The notes under the pieces were generated by a model. It saw only the letters and a program-made list of their open reading frames with translations, did not search any database and was not told the origin of the DNA. A program made the translations under genes and the position numbers. DNA of 62,689 nt, taken from positions 1 through 62,689 of the forward strand of contig CAJBLH010000033.1 of the NCBI GenBank assembly GCA_903953895.1, in the 5' to 3' direction. Positions 16,235-24,981 of the stretch are shown here, piece by piece; position 1 is the first letter of the stretch, and every line of letters begins with the position of its first letter. The DNA is from an uncultured Desulfobacteraceae bacterium. GTDB lineage: Bacteria > Desulfobacterota > Desulfobacteria > Desulfobacterales > Desulfatirhabdiaceae.

Positions 16235-17500
16235 ATGAGTACGCTCATCGAAGCACTGCAACAAGGAAGTATTCCAGCACATATTCCCATGCTTTCGGAA
16301 TCCGAAAGCATTCAATCGCCACAATTTATTCAGAGTATCCTCCAGGGACATGTCGTTGTTCCACGAAACAACCGGCACGAGGCTCTGAACCCCGTTGCCA
16401 TCGGCAAGGGCGCCCGCGTGAAAATCAATGCCAATATTGGCACTTCTCCGGCCAGTTGTGATTTTGAAAATGAAATCAAAAAGCTTCAGACCGCGATGGC
16501 CGCCGGCGCCGATACAGTCATGGATTTATCCATTGCCGGCGATACATCCGCCTTCAGAAAACGCATTATTGAAGCATTCGATATCACGCTTGGAACCGTT
16601 CCGATCTACGACGCCATGATCGGATTGAACACCACGGACAAACTGAGTTTTTCGCATTTTTTAAATATCATGAAAAAACAAGCCGAGGAAGGCGTTGATT
16701 TCATGACCATTCACGCCGGTTTGTTACAAAAGCATCTGCCTTTGATCGAAAAGCGGACCCTTGGCGTGGTCAGTCGTGGCGGCGCCATCATGGCCCAATG
16801 GATGAAACATCAGAAAAAGGAAAGTTTTCTGTATGCACATTTCGATGACATTCTTGCGGTGGCAAACGCTTATGATATCACTCTGTCCATCGGTGACGGA
16901 CTGCGGCCCGGCTGCACCCACGACGCCAACGATGCGGCGCAGTTCGGAGAACTTGAAATCATCGGAGAGCTGGTACAGCGATGCCGTTCGGCAAATGTCC
17001 AGGTGATGGTCGAAGGACCGGGACATGTTCCACTGAATCTTGTCGAAGAAAATGTCAGAAAGGAAAAAGAAATCTGTGATGGGGCACCGTTTTATGTACT
17101 GGGACCGTTGGTCATCGATTATGCGGCCGGATACGATCATATTGCTGGCGCCATCGGCGGCGCATTGGCGGGAATGTTCGGTGCGGATTTCCTCTGTTAT
17201 GTAACCCCTGCAGAGCACCTGCGCCTGCCGACAATCTCGGATGTTCATGAAGGTGTCATTGCATCTAAAATTGCTGCCGCCGCTGCGGATCTTGCCAGAA
17301 AACGGCCCGATGCCATATCCAGGAATCTGGAGATATCAAAGGCAAGACGGCGTTTCGACTGGGGGGCACAGAAGGAACTGGCCATCGACAAAAATAAATT
17401 CAGTTGCTATCTTGAAAAAATCGAAACCGAATCGCCCGGCACAGAAACCGACCTGCCATGCACCATGTGCGGGGAATGGTGTGCTTTGAAGCGTCTTTAA
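16235..17500 (+). CDS. thiC: Phosphomethylpyrimidine synthase ThiC
   Basis: A 421-residue radical SAM enzyme converting aminoimidazole ribotide to the HMP-P pyrimidine of thiamine. Conserved blocks include GTVPIYDA, EEGVDFMTIHAGL, RGGAIMAQWM, SIGDGLRPGC and EGPGHVPLN. The C-terminal cluster motif reads CTMCGEWC, a C-X2-C-X3-C spacing, where long ThiC has C-X2-C-X4-C. The length matches the shorter clade, which lacks the roughly 150-residue N-terminal domain of E. coli ThiC. AAAGGAAG precedes ATG 16235. It is the first gene under the TPP riboswitch. Confidence 0.95.
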   Translation: MSTLIEALQQGSIPAHIPMLSESESIQSPQFIQSILQGHVVVPRNNRHEALNPVAIGKGARVKINANIGTSPASCDFENEIKKLQTAMAAGADTVMDLSIAGDTSAFRKRIIEAFDITLGTVPIYDAMIGLNTTDKLSFSHFLNIMKKQAEEGVDFMTIHAGLLQKHLPLIEKRTLGVVSRGGAIMAQWMKHQKKESFLYAHFDDILAVANAYDITLSIGDGLRPGCTHDANDAAQFGELEIIGELVQRCRSANVQVMVEGPGHVPLNLVEENVRKEKEICDGAPFYVLGPLVIDYAAGYDHIAGAIGGALAGMFGADFLCYVTPAEHLRLPTISDVHEGVIASKIAAAAADLARKRPDAISRNLEISKARRRFDWGAQKELAIDKNKFSCYLEKIETESPGTETDLPCTMCGEWCALKRL

Positions 17501-17515
17501 TCATGGAGGTTGCGC

Positions 17516-18319
17516 ATGAACATAACGGCTCGATCCGTATGGTCCGATTTACTTGCTATTCGTCACCAGGCACCGTTGGTTCACAACATCACCAATTATG
17601 TCGTGATGAATACAACCGCCAATGCACTGCTGGCGATCGGCGCCTCTCCGGTGATGGCGCATGCCGAAGAAGAAGTCGCAGATATGGTCGGAATCGCCAA
17701 ATCGCTGGTGGTTAATATTGGAACGTTGAGCGAAAAATGGATTCAATCCATGCAAAAAGCCATTTTTCATGCCAAAAGATGCGGTGTGCCGATCATTCTG
17801 GATCCGGTAGGCGCAGGCGCAACCCCGTATCGCACGGAAACGGCGATACATCTGCTTTCCATGGCACCAGTCGCCATTATTCGGGGAAATGCCTCTGAAA
17901 TCAGCGCCATTGCACGGAACGACTCAAAAACCAAGGGGGTAGACAGCCTGTCCGTTTCGGCGTCTGCTGTGGATGCCGCACAGAAATTGAACAGGAGATA
18001 TGGCGCCGTTGTTTGCATCACCGGTGAAACCGATATTATTGTTTCCAGCGACAGGATGGCAAGAATAATGAACGGCGATGCCATGATGCCGAAGGTCACA
18101 GGCCTGGGATGTACCGCATCAGCGATTTGCGGTGCATTTATAGGCGTCAACATCTCTGCTTTTACTGCAGCCGTTGATGCGATGGCGGTGATGGGAATTG
18201 CCGGCGAAATGGCCGTGGAACTATCAAAGGGACCGGGGAGTCTCCAAATGCATTTTCTTGATATGCTCCATACCGTAACAGAATCGGATATTAACATGCG
18301 GATAAAGCTGAAATTATGA
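17516..18319 (+). CDS. thiM: Hydroxyethylthiazole kinase ThiM
   Basis: A 267-residue ribokinase-like enzyme that phosphorylates salvaged hydroxyethylthiazole. Visible family blocks are PLVHNITNYVVMNTTANALLAIG at the N-terminus, IILDPVGAGATPYR, VIRGNASEI and the catalytic GLGCTASAICGAF near residue 200. ATG 17516 follows GGAGGT by 5 nt; a TTG two codons earlier is less likely. The gene overlaps thiE by 4 bp (ATGA). ThiM points to thiazole salvage; no thiG, thiH or thiS is in this operon. Confidence 0.94.
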   Translation: MNITARSVWSDLLAIRHQAPLVHNITNYVVMNTTANALLAIGASPVMAHAEEEVADMVGIAKSLVVNIGTLSEKWIQSMQKAIFHAKRCGVPIILDPVGAGATPYRTETAIHLLSMAPVAIIRGNASEISAIARNDSKTKGVDSLSVSASAVDAAQKLNRRYGAVVCITGETDIIVSSDRMARIMNGDAMMPKVTGLGCTASAICGAFIGVNISAFTAAVDAMAVMGIAGEMAVELSKGPGSLQMHFLDMLHTVTESDINMRIKLKL

Positions 18320-18981
18320 ACATCACAGGCATTTATCTGGTCACGGACCGGGCATCACTGTTCGGAAAATCCCTGGATGACGTGATTCTTCATGCTGTAA
18401 AAGGTGGCGTGACAATGGTCCAACTCCGAGAAAAGAATGTATCCACCCGCTTTTTTATCGAAGAAGCCAGGCGCATCCGGAAAATTTTATCTCCATATGC
18501 CATCCCCCTGATCATCAATGACCGTGTGGATGTGGCGCTGGCTGTCGGGGCTGAAGGAGTTCATATCGGGCAGGAAGACATGCCGTACCCGATAGCTCGA
18601 AAATTACTGGGGCCAGAGGCCATTATCGGTTTATCGGTTGAAACACCGGAGCAGGTTGCAGTTGCGGAAGATTTCGATGTCACCTACCTAGGTGTCAGTG
18701 CGATATTCGTCACTCCCACAAAAAACGACATCCGTTGCCACTGGGGACTTGCGGGCCTTCGGAAAATCAGGGCCATGTCCCGTCACCCCCTGGTGGCTAT
18801 CGGCGGCATCAATGCCGCCAATGTCGTCGATGTGATGCAAGCCGGGGCAGATAGTTTGGCTGTCGTTTCGGCGATTTGTTCCGCTGCTGACCCGCAACGA
18901 GCCACGGAACATCTGCGGCACCTCATCCTTGACGCCCGGAGCGCCGAGTACGCCCTGATATTCAATACACAAAAGGGATAA
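18316..18981 (+). CDS. thiE: Thiamine phosphate synthase ThiE
   Basis: A 221-residue TIM-barrel enzyme joining HMP-PP with thiazole phosphate. The N-terminal strand IYLVTDR, the motif MVQLREKN, the Mg/PP site LIINDRVDVALAVGAEGVHIGQ and the late AIGGINAANV phosphate loop are all present. It lies between thiM and thiD with a 4-bp overlap upstream, matching its role as the coupling step. Confidence 0.95.
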   Translation: MNITGIYLVTDRASLFGKSLDDVILHAVKGGVTMVQLREKNVSTRFFIEEARRIRKILSPYAIPLIINDRVDVALAVGAEGVHIGQEDMPYPIARKLLGPEAIIGLSVETPEQVAVAEDFDVTYLGVSAIFVTPTKNDIRCHWGLAGLRKIRAMSRHPLVAIGGINAANVVDVMQAGADSLAVVSAICSAADPQRATEHLRHLILDARSAEYALIFNTQKG

Positions 18982-19004
18982 CAGAATTACAAAGGGGGGA
19001 ATCC

Positions 19005-19826
19005 ATGAAGTATTACAGACTTCTAACCATTGCCGGTTCCGACAGCGGCGGCGGCGCAGGAATTCAGGCGGATCTGAAGACATTTTCCGCTCTCGGGTGC
19101 TACGGCATGTCCGTAATCTGCGCTCTGACCGCTCAAAATACGCGTTCTGTGACCGGAATTTATCCGGTTCCCCCGGAATTCATCGCACTTCAAATCGACA
19201 CTGTCATCAAAGACATCGGTGTGGATGCCGTAAAAATCGGCATGCTGCATTCCCGGGAGGTCATCGCCGCCGTTACGGAGCGGCTCGTACACCACCGGGC
19301 TCCAAATATCGTCGTGGATCCGGTGATGGTTTCAACCGGCGGAGACAAGCTGCTTCAGGATGACGCCGTTGATGCCTTGAAAACTCTTCTTTTTCCGATT
19401 GCGGACATCATTACGCCCAATTTTCCGGAAGCAGCCATGCTACTGAACCAACCTGTTGAAGCATTGCTATCGGCAGACAGCTCTCAGCTTGAAACCGCAT
19501 GCAAACACCTGTCTGCATTCGGTCCCCGGGCGGTCGTTCTGAAAGGAGGGCATGGGAAGTCTCATCGAATGCTGGATTTACTCTATACTGCCAAAGATGC
19601 CCGGATCAGACGGTTTGAATCCGACAGAATCGATACCCGCAACACGCATGGTACCGGGTGTACACTTTCCGCTGCAATTGCCGCCCATCTGGCAAAAGGC
19701 CTCTCGTTAGATGAGTCTGTCGTGCAGGCAAAAGCCTATATCACCGGGGCCCTGGAAGCCGGAGCAGGCTATCAGCTTGGAAATGGGCACGGCCCGGTCC
19801 ATCATTTTTTCGGATATTGGAGGTAA
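19005..19826 (+). CDS. thiD: Hydroxymethylpyrimidine (phosphate) kinase ThiD
   Basis: A 273-residue ribokinase-family kinase making HMP-PP. The N-terminus TIAGSDSGGGAGIQADLKTF is diagnostic, as are KIGML, VVDPVMVSTGG, ITPNFPEA and the catalytic NTHGTGCTLSAAIAA. GGGGGAATCC precedes ATG 19005. It is the last gene of the thi operon. An imperfect inverted repeat TGGTTCA/TGAACCA (19844-19865) lies just downstream but has no T-run. Confidence 0.95.
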   Translation: MKYYRLLTIAGSDSGGGAGIQADLKTFSALGCYGMSVICALTAQNTRSVTGIYPVPPEFIALQIDTVIKDIGVDAVKIGMLHSREVIAAVTERLVHHRAPNIVVDPVMVSTGGDKLLQDDAVDALKTLLFPIADIITPNFPEAAMLLNQPVEALLSADSSQLETACKHLSAFGPRAVVLKGGHGKSHRMLDLLYTAKDARIRRFESDRIDTRNTHGTGCTLSAAIAAHLAKGLSLDESVVQAKAYITGALEAGAGYQLGNGHGPVHHFFGYWR

Positions 19827-19988
19827 ACAGACATTTCCGCCGTGGTTCAGGATATTTTGAACCAGACATAGGTATTACCGGAAATGCTCACCTGATGAAA
19901 ATCATATGAACAATCTTATGAACCATGCCCAAGCCCAATCGCTCACCAGCGTTTTACACTATAGCCCTCCAACAAAAAAGAAAAAATC

Positions 19989-20960
19989 ATGACACTTCCG
20001 AAAATTGAATTACAGGAAACATACCGATCTCAGGCGCAGATGTTTGCGAACAAGGTAAAAAAACGGTTCAAACACCTTCGTAAGCGTTTCGCCGAACAAA
20101 ATATTGATGTTTTCAGGCTCTATGACTGGGATATTCCTGAAATCCGTGCTGCTGTAGATTGGTATGCCGGACATCTTGTCATAGCAGAATACAAGAGAAA
20201 ACAATCTACCCCAGAATGGCTGCCCATGATGGGGGCGGCAGTGGCCGAAGCATTGAATGTTCCAGCAGAAAATGTTCATCTGAAAGAAAGATTTATGGGA
20301 GCCCAGGAAGGAAACAGGTATGAAAGGCTTGATTATACGGATCAGAAGATCGTCGTTTCCGAACGTGATTTCTTGTTTTATGTAAATCTTTGGGACTATG
20401 TGGATACAGGGCTTTTTTCCGATCATCGAAATACGCGGAAATTGGTGCGAGAACAGTCAGAAGGCGGGGATTTCCTGAACCTGTATTGCTACACCGGATC
20501 ATTTTCCTGCTACGCAGCCAAAGGGGGGGCACGCACAACGGTTTCTGTGGACAGATCGGAAACAGCACTCCGCTGGGCCAGAGAGAATATGAATCTTAAC
20601 GGGATCGATGAAGCAGCTAACACGCTGATTCAGGCAGATACGTTTGATTTTCTAAAGAACGCCAAACGCGAGCATCGAACATTTGATCTGGCGGTCGTCG
20701 ATCCGCCATCTTTTTCAACTAGCCGTGAAAAAACATATGCTTTTGATGTTTCAGCCGATCACCCCAGTCTTCTATCCGCAGTCATTTCGGTAATGAACGC
20801 CGGAGCAACGATCTTTTTTTCAACAAATCATCAGAATTTTGAGCTGCACTTGGATCGACTCGAAATTACAGATGCAAAGGAAATCACTGCCGTCACCATT
20901 CCTGAAGATTATGTAAGCAAAAAAAAGACGATTCACCGCTGCTGGAATATTACAGTATAA
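19989..20960 (+). CDS. Class I SAM-dependent rRNA methyltransferase, RlmK-like
   Basis: A 323-residue protein matching the C-terminal (RlmK) half of RlmKL, the 23S rRNA m7G2069 methyltransferase. Visible features are the N-terminal block RLYDWDIPEI, FYVNLWDYVDTGLFSDHRNTR, the SAM-binding motif LNLYCYTGSFSCYAA, VDRSETALRWARENMNLN and the catalytic-type DPPSFS. The THUMP/RlmL half is absent, so this is a stand-alone enzyme; the exact target base is not proven. It is preceded by a 162-bp gap after thiD and is probably transcribed separately. Confidence 0.85.
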   Translation: MTLPKIELQETYRSQAQMFANKVKKRFKHLRKRFAEQNIDVFRLYDWDIPEIRAAVDWYAGHLVIAEYKRKQSTPEWLPMMGAAVAEALNVPAENVHLKERFMGAQEGNRYERLDYTDQKIVVSERDFLFYVNLWDYVDTGLFSDHRNTRKLVREQSEGGDFLNLYCYTGSFSCYAAKGGARTTVSVDRSETALRWARENMNLNGIDEAANTLIQADTFDFLKNAKREHRTFDLAVVDPPSFSTSREKTYAFDVSADHPSLLSAVISVMNAGATIFFSTNHQNFELHLDRLEITDAKEITAVTIPEDYVSKKKTIHRCWNITV

Positions 20961-21019
20961 ATTTCTGCCAGTTAGACCAATCTGGGGGCTAAAGAAAAAT
21001 ATCATTTTTTGGATCTTTT

Positions 21020-21811
21020 TCAGACAGGACGCTGTCGAACACTACAGATTTCTACAAAATCCAAAACAGTAACCGTGACAGCAATGGAATCCGTCTCTCC
21101 CGGAATCATCACTTCCGCCTCTGCTACCACCAAGCCTTTAGAATTCAAGATATCAATCTGATCACCGCGCTTCAAACTTTGGTTTTTCCCTAAAGAAAAT
21201 CCAATCTGGAGTCCTTCCGGTATTCGCTTGACCATATAGACCTCGGCCAAGCCGACGTTTGCCATTGCCTTTTCCAGACGGCATGAAACAATATAATTGA
21301 AAAGCATAATCATACCAAGTCCCGGAAAAAGAATGGATGCCGCCCATCCCGCAGTAATGCCGTAGTAGCGGCTCAGATAGGGACCGTGACTTTTTCGCAG
21401 ACTCAACTCATCCGCATACACCTTGGTCCGAAAAACCAGTGCCGGATTGATCTTCATATCTCTGACATCACGGACCTTGATCACATATTCGCCCGGAAGG
21501 GCTTTTTCGGAAACGAGTACTGTACCGCGCCACATCGTGTTTCCCAGCCAGAAACCGGAAAATACCTCGGAGAAATGCAGAATCACATCAGGGGACTCCG
21601 TTTCGGCAAACAAATCCTTCACGTTTTCAGACTTCTCCGGCATAACGCCGGTCAATTCGTATTGACCATTCACATGGGTGTAAATAACATTAAATTCATA
21701 TGCGAATCTTGAGATCAATGAATCTACAAGAACGACGGCAATCAAGATGCAAAAGACGGCCCCGATGCTGCCGGCCGTCTTCCGAAGAAAAAATAAATGA
21801 CTCAGGGTCAT
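21020..21811 (-). CDS. Membrane protein of unknown function
   Basis: A 263-residue protein. A TM segment (about 12-32) is followed by a roughly 120-residue extracytoplasmic region, a second TM (about 150-175, YYGITAGWAASILFPGLGMIMLF) and a C-terminal soluble domain of about 80 residues with a beta-rich pattern (RGDQIDILNSKGLVVAEAEV). I do not recognise a family. ATG 21811 overlaps the stop of the upstream small membrane gene (ATGA), which suggests coupling; an in-frame ATG lies four codons earlier. It ends a run of minus-strand genes. Confidence 0.6.
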   Translation of the reverse strand: MTLSHLFFLRKTAGSIGAVFCILIAVVLVDSLISRFAYEFNVIYTHVNGQYELTGVMPEKSENVKDLFAETESPDVILHFSEVFSGFWLGNTMWRGTVLVSEKALPGEYVIKVRDVRDMKINPALVFRTKVYADELSLRKSHGPYLSRYYGITAGWAASILFPGLGMIMLFNYIVSCRLEKAMANVGLAEVYMVKRIPEGLQIGFSLGKNQSLKRGDQIDILNSKGLVVAEAEVMIPGETDSIAVTVTVLDFVEICSVRQRPV

Positions 21812-22071
21812 GAGGTAGCACATGCGACTTTGGTCTTGAACCGGCGCAGAAAAAACAAGGCGGTTAAAACTGTCGGTACAAGCATGCTGAAGAAAGTTTT
21901 CATAAAAGTCGGGGTAAAAGAATCAGGCGATAGGTTGGCAAAATACATGGCGACACACAATTCAACCAGAAGCAGCACATCCAGGGTGATGATGACTATC
22001 TTCTGTCTGAGGTTTAATCCGTCAACAACCGGAACATCCATTTGGGCATCGCTGTTGAACACATTTATCAT
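21808..22071 (-). CDS. Small two-TM membrane protein, unknown
   Basis: An 87-residue protein with two predicted TM helices (about 22-44 and 56-76) and a basic C-terminal tail. Its stop overlaps the start of the following membrane protein by 4 bp. It lies 68 bp downstream of a lipoprotein gene in the same direction. No family is recognised; it is supported by its overlap, its hydrophobic pattern and CGGGAAAT-like bases upstream of ATG 22071. Confidence 0.6.
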   Translation of the reverse strand: MINVFNSDAQMDVPVVDGLNLRQKIVIITLDVLLLVELCVAMYFANLSPDSFTPTFMKTFFSMLVPTVLTALFFLRRFKTKVACATS

Positions 22072-22097
22072 TTCCCGACTCCTTCAGACTCGATGTT

Positions 22098-22128
22098 CCG
22101 GACGGAACATAGTTCCGTCCGGTTTTTT
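22098..22128 (+). terminator. Strong intrinsic terminator pointing against the flanking genes
   Basis: CCGGACGGAAC (22098-22108) and GTTCCGTCCGG (22112-22122) form a perfect 11-bp stem with a three-base loop, followed by TTTTTT. The U-tract is on the plus-strand side, while both neighbouring genes run on the minus strand. Read in the minus direction the hairpin has no T-run. Confidence 0.85.
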
Positions 22129-22139
22129 ATTAAATGATG

Positions 22140-22751
22140 CTATTTCTTAAAAATGTCCGTCTTGCTGATATTCATTAACCGCAATGCCTTACCAGGTTCT
22201 TTAAAATAAATCCGGACCTCATCCCCGGAATCCCAAGTATAATCCGGCAGCGCAAAGTACTCGGGCGGAACACCGATCGTCACAAGAATTTTCTGGCGCG
22301 GGGAATAAATGGTGATCTGTTTCTTGTCTTTGTCAACCGCAGGAAATTTCTTGGCCTTTTCAGATGCTTTATCATAGACCAGCGGGTGATTTCGATCAAT
22401 ATTTTCCTGCTCGTCGATGGGAACATAATCAATGGTCTTGAAATTCTGGGCCGCCTTATCAAAGATAACAATCTGTTTTTTCTTGGTGTCCAGTTTCATG
22501 CGATAGCCTGCCTTGGGGTCTGCGCCCATTTCCTGGGGATCGACCGGCTTCTGATAGGTTACCGGCGGCAGAAAGCTGTAATCCGGATTCTTGGCATCGT
22601 GCTTGACATCCCGAATGATGGTTACAAGCCCCTTTTCCTTATCAAATTCGATCGCCCTTCCCTGATCCACCGTACCAAACTCCGAACACCCGAAAAGAAA
22701 TATCGGCAAAAGGATTGCGGTCATCATTGTCCATAATATTTTTCTGATCAT
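22140..22751 (-). CDS. Lipoprotein of unknown function
   Basis: A 203-residue protein with a lipoprotein signal: a hydrophobic core followed by the lipobox LFGC, with the acylated Cys at about residue 21. The mature part is polar and beta-rich with many Lys and Asp, and repeated strand-like stretches such as KKQIVIFDKAAQNFKTIDYV and KKQITIYSPRQKILVTIGV. I do not recognise a family. ATG 22751 is chosen over the longer frame because AAGGAG lies 8 nt upstream and the signal peptide starts there. It lies 43 bp after the TauE gene in the same direction. Confidence 0.7.
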   Translation of the reverse strand: MIRKILWTMMTAILLPIFLFGCSEFGTVDQGRAIEFDKEKGLVTIIRDVKHDAKNPDYSFLPPVTYQKPVDPQEMGADPKAGYRMKLDTKKKQIVIFDKAAQNFKTIDYVPIDEQENIDRNHPLVYDKASEKAKKFPAVDKDKKQITIYSPRQKILVTIGVPPEYFALPDYTWDSGDEVRIYFKEPGKALRLMNISKTDIFKK

Positions 22752-22794
22752 ATATCGACTCCTTGAATAGTATTTAGATTTGATTTTCTGCAAT

Positions 22795-23850
22795 TCAAGC
22801 TCTTGCTTTTTTCGCGGCGATCTCTGCTTTGGCGCCTTTGATGAAAGCCATGATGATATACAGTGAAAGAGCGGCAACCAGACCCAGAATAAGCGCAGTC
22901 GCCGAGTTATCCATTAATGTGGCGTACGACGGATACCATTTTCCGAAGAACTTCAGTAAAATGGAAAGCGCGCATCCAACGACAGCCAAACCAAAGGCGA
23001 CGCGAATGCCGTAACCTTTGATGTATTTGGTGGCCACGGAGCCGACCTGCGCGCCAATTGCTGCGCCGATCAGCATGATGATGGCCGCCACCAGTTCGGT
23101 TCTTCCCTTGAACGTATATGAAGCTGCCCCATAAAGACCTGATATCATAACCTCAAACAGGTCGGTTCCCACTGCAACATGTGTGGGGCAGCCGAGCAAA
23201 TAGATCAGGGCCGGCATGCGGATCAAGCCGCCGCCGATTCCCAGAATTCCGGCCAGCCAGCCGGTCATAAAGCTAACGCCAATCGGCAACCAGGCTGAAC
23301 AATAGATCCCTGCGACACTTAAATTCACCATGGGTGGGATCTTCAGTTTATGGAAAGTCTTATGCCATTCAATACCGGTACTCAGAGCATCAACTTCTTT
23401 TCCAGCCTTCACTGCATCTCGGTCCTTCTTCATTTTCTTTGCTACATCGGCAAAAACCGTCCATGCAATCAGTACCAGCAACACCAGATAAATATATCGC
23501 ACAACTTTCTCCACATTGCCGAGACGCTCCATCCACATGACCATCTGCGCGCCGATTTCAAATCCACCGACCGTTCCTACGATCATAATCATGCCGAGCT
23601 TGTAATCGACATTGCCGAACTTACCGTGTCTCATGGTGGAAATCAGAGACTTCCCGGCCATATGGGCGATGTCCGTGCCGATGGCAAAAGCCATGGGAAA
23701 TCCGAGTATATTCAGCCCGGGGGTAACCATCCACGCACCGCCCATGCCAAAAAAACCACCGATTACGCCAACGCCGACACCAAGAATGATCAGACCCGGC
23801 CAGAATATTTTTACGCCTGCAATAGGCATCAATACATATAACCAATCCAT
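22795..23850 (-). CDS. TauE/SafE family anion permease
   Basis: A 351-residue polytopic membrane protein with about eight TM segments. Two related halves carry the family glycine motifs: GVGVIGGFFGMGGAWMVTPGL in the first half and AGILGIGGGLIRMPALIYLLG in the second. Members export sulfite, sulfoacetate or other small organic anions; in sulfate reducers they are often proposed to move sulfur oxyanions (inference). GGAGGGG precedes ATG 23850. It is grouped with a small membrane protein and a Usp upstream. Confidence 0.88.
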   Translation of the reverse strand: MDWLYVLMPIAGVKIFWPGLIILGVGVGVIGGFFGMGGAWMVTPGLNILGFPMAFAIGTDIAHMAGKSLISTMRHGKFGNVDYKLGMIMIVGTVGGFEIGAQMVMWMERLGNVEKVVRYIYLVLLVLIAWTVFADVAKKMKKDRDAVKAGKEVDALSTGIEWHKTFHKLKIPPMVNLSVAGIYCSAWLPIGVSFMTGWLAGILGIGGGLIRMPALIYLLGCPTHVAVGTDLFEVMISGLYGAASYTFKGRTELVAAIIMLIGAAIGAQVGSVATKYIKGYGIRVAFGLAVVGCALSILLKFFGKWYPSYATLMDNSATALILGLVAALSLYIIMAFIKGAKAEIAAKKARA

Positions 23851-23883
23851 ACTATCCCCTCCTTGAACCGTTAAAATGAAATA

Positions 23884-24204
23884 TCAATGTTCGGCCAGTT
23901 CTCTGTGCTCCAGGTCGAGACCCAGGAATTTCATAAAAAAATCGGCAATCGTTCCGAAGACAACACCAATGATCGGAATCAAAACGACGGTGACCACGGT
24001 GAAATAGAGATGGCTTTCGTTATAGAGATTGGCCCACCATGCCTCCCATGCCGGCAACCCGCGAGTATCGGCCACAATGACCATGATGTCAATTTTGCCC
24101 CCACCGGCCGCCATGGCCAGAGCCGGGAGCAGCAGAATCAAACTGGTTCCGCTTATAACAAGCGATGCCATACGCGAGTAAATTTTTTTAAAATGCTTCC
24201 TCAT
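23884..24204 (-). CDS. Small membrane protein linked to the TauE permease
   Basis: A 106-residue protein with an N-terminal signal-like helix (about 12-35, ending ALAMAAGG) and one TM segment near residues 70-95 (VVTVVLIPIIGVVFGTIADFF). Between them is GLPAWEAWWANLYNESH, rich in Trp. ATG 24204 follows GGAGGG and is preferred over the longer frame to 24270, which would overlap the Usp gene. It lies 33 bp upstream of tauE in the same direction and is a likely partner or accessory subunit (inference). I know no named family. Confidence 0.65.
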   Translation of the reverse strand: MRKHFKKIYSRMASLVISGTSLILLLPALAMAAGGGKIDIMVIVADTRGLPAWEAWWANLYNESHLYFTVVTVVLIPIIGVVFGTIADFFMKFLGLDLEHRELAEH

Positions 24205-24245
24205 AAATGGTGCCCTCCAATGATTGTGACTGTCATGGGTTGAAA

Positions 24246-24656
24246 TTACCGAACGACCAGAACCGAACATGGCGCATAGGTCACGACCTTTCCGGCAACA
24301 CTTCCTACCAGAAGCCTTTCCATGCCGGTCTTGCTCTTATGACCCATAACGATTAAGTCTGAATTATTTTTTCCAGCGTGTTTAACAATATTCTCTGCAG
24401 CCGATGTTCCTGCCTCGATAACCGTTTTAACAGCAATGCCTGCCTTTTCGGCTTCCGACTTTCCCCTGGCGACCGTATTCTCAGCCATTTGCATCAGCGA
24501 TGCAGTAGCCTGCTTCAAGCCACCTTCATCTTCCGGAAAATCCGGATATACGGTCATCAGCGTCAATTCCGCTTTTTCTTTTTTGGCCATTTCCACCGCT
24601 CTGCCCAAAGCTTTAAACGCCGGATCCGAATTGTCCAAAGCCACCAGAATCTTCAT
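24246..24656 (-). CDS. Universal stress protein, UspA family (ATP-binding type)
   Basis: A 136-residue single Usp domain. The N-terminus MKILVALDNSDPAFKALGRAV and the C-terminal nucleotide loop VMGHKSKTGMERLLVGSVAGKVV (G-2X-G-9X-G(S)-like) suggest ATP binding. Its start ATG 24656 follows GGAGAGG. It is the promoter-proximal gene of the minus-strand cluster and faces the AAA+ regulator across a 325-bp region full of TTGCGC sites, so shared control is likely. Confidence 0.92.
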   Translation of the reverse strand: MKILVALDNSDPAFKALGRAVEMAKKEKAELTLMTVYPDFPEDEGGLKQATASLMQMAENTVARGKSEAEKAGIAVKTVIEAGTSAAENIVKHAGKNNSDLIVMGHKSKTGMERLLVGSVAGKVVTYAPCSVLVVR

Positions 24657-24715
24657 GTTTCACCTCTCCATGATATGTTTGAGTTCAAACTTTCAATTTA
24701 CTTCCCGTCTTTATC

Positions 24716-24966
24716 AAATTGCGCGATTTGATTCGACTTAAGGCATATGCAACTTACATACCAAATATCTCCAACAATCGCGCAAAATTAGCATTAATCT
24801 CAGTAACACATTATTAATATAATAAATTATTAAATCGATATTATCTTTAATCCATGAGAAATGACCTACACAATTTAAAATAAAGCTTGAGTTTTGCGCG
24901 AAATGTACTTATTATCTTGCGCAACACAATCATTGGAATAGATTGCGTTATGATTTTTTTGCGCAA
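24716..24966. promoter_or_regulatory. Cluster of TTGCGC(AA) operator-like sites
   Basis: Between the divergent usp and AAA+ regulator genes the motif recurs at 24718-24727 (TTGCGCGATT), 24777-24786 (ATCGCGCAAA), 24893-24902 (TTTGCGCGAA), 24917-24924 (perfect palindrome TTGCGCAA), 24942-24949 (ATTGCGTT) and 24959-24966 (TTGCGCAA). The last lies just before the ribosome site of the regulator gene. Similar sites follow that gene at 27478-27520. The background is very AT-rich, which makes GCGC stand out. Confidence 0.55.
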
Positions 24967-24981
24967 ATGAGAGGGAAATCA

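Noticed and set aside
23350-23841. Plus-strand open frame of 163 codons inside tauE
   Set aside because: His/Pro/Asn-rich composition typical of an antisense shadow; tauE is strongly supported on the other strand.
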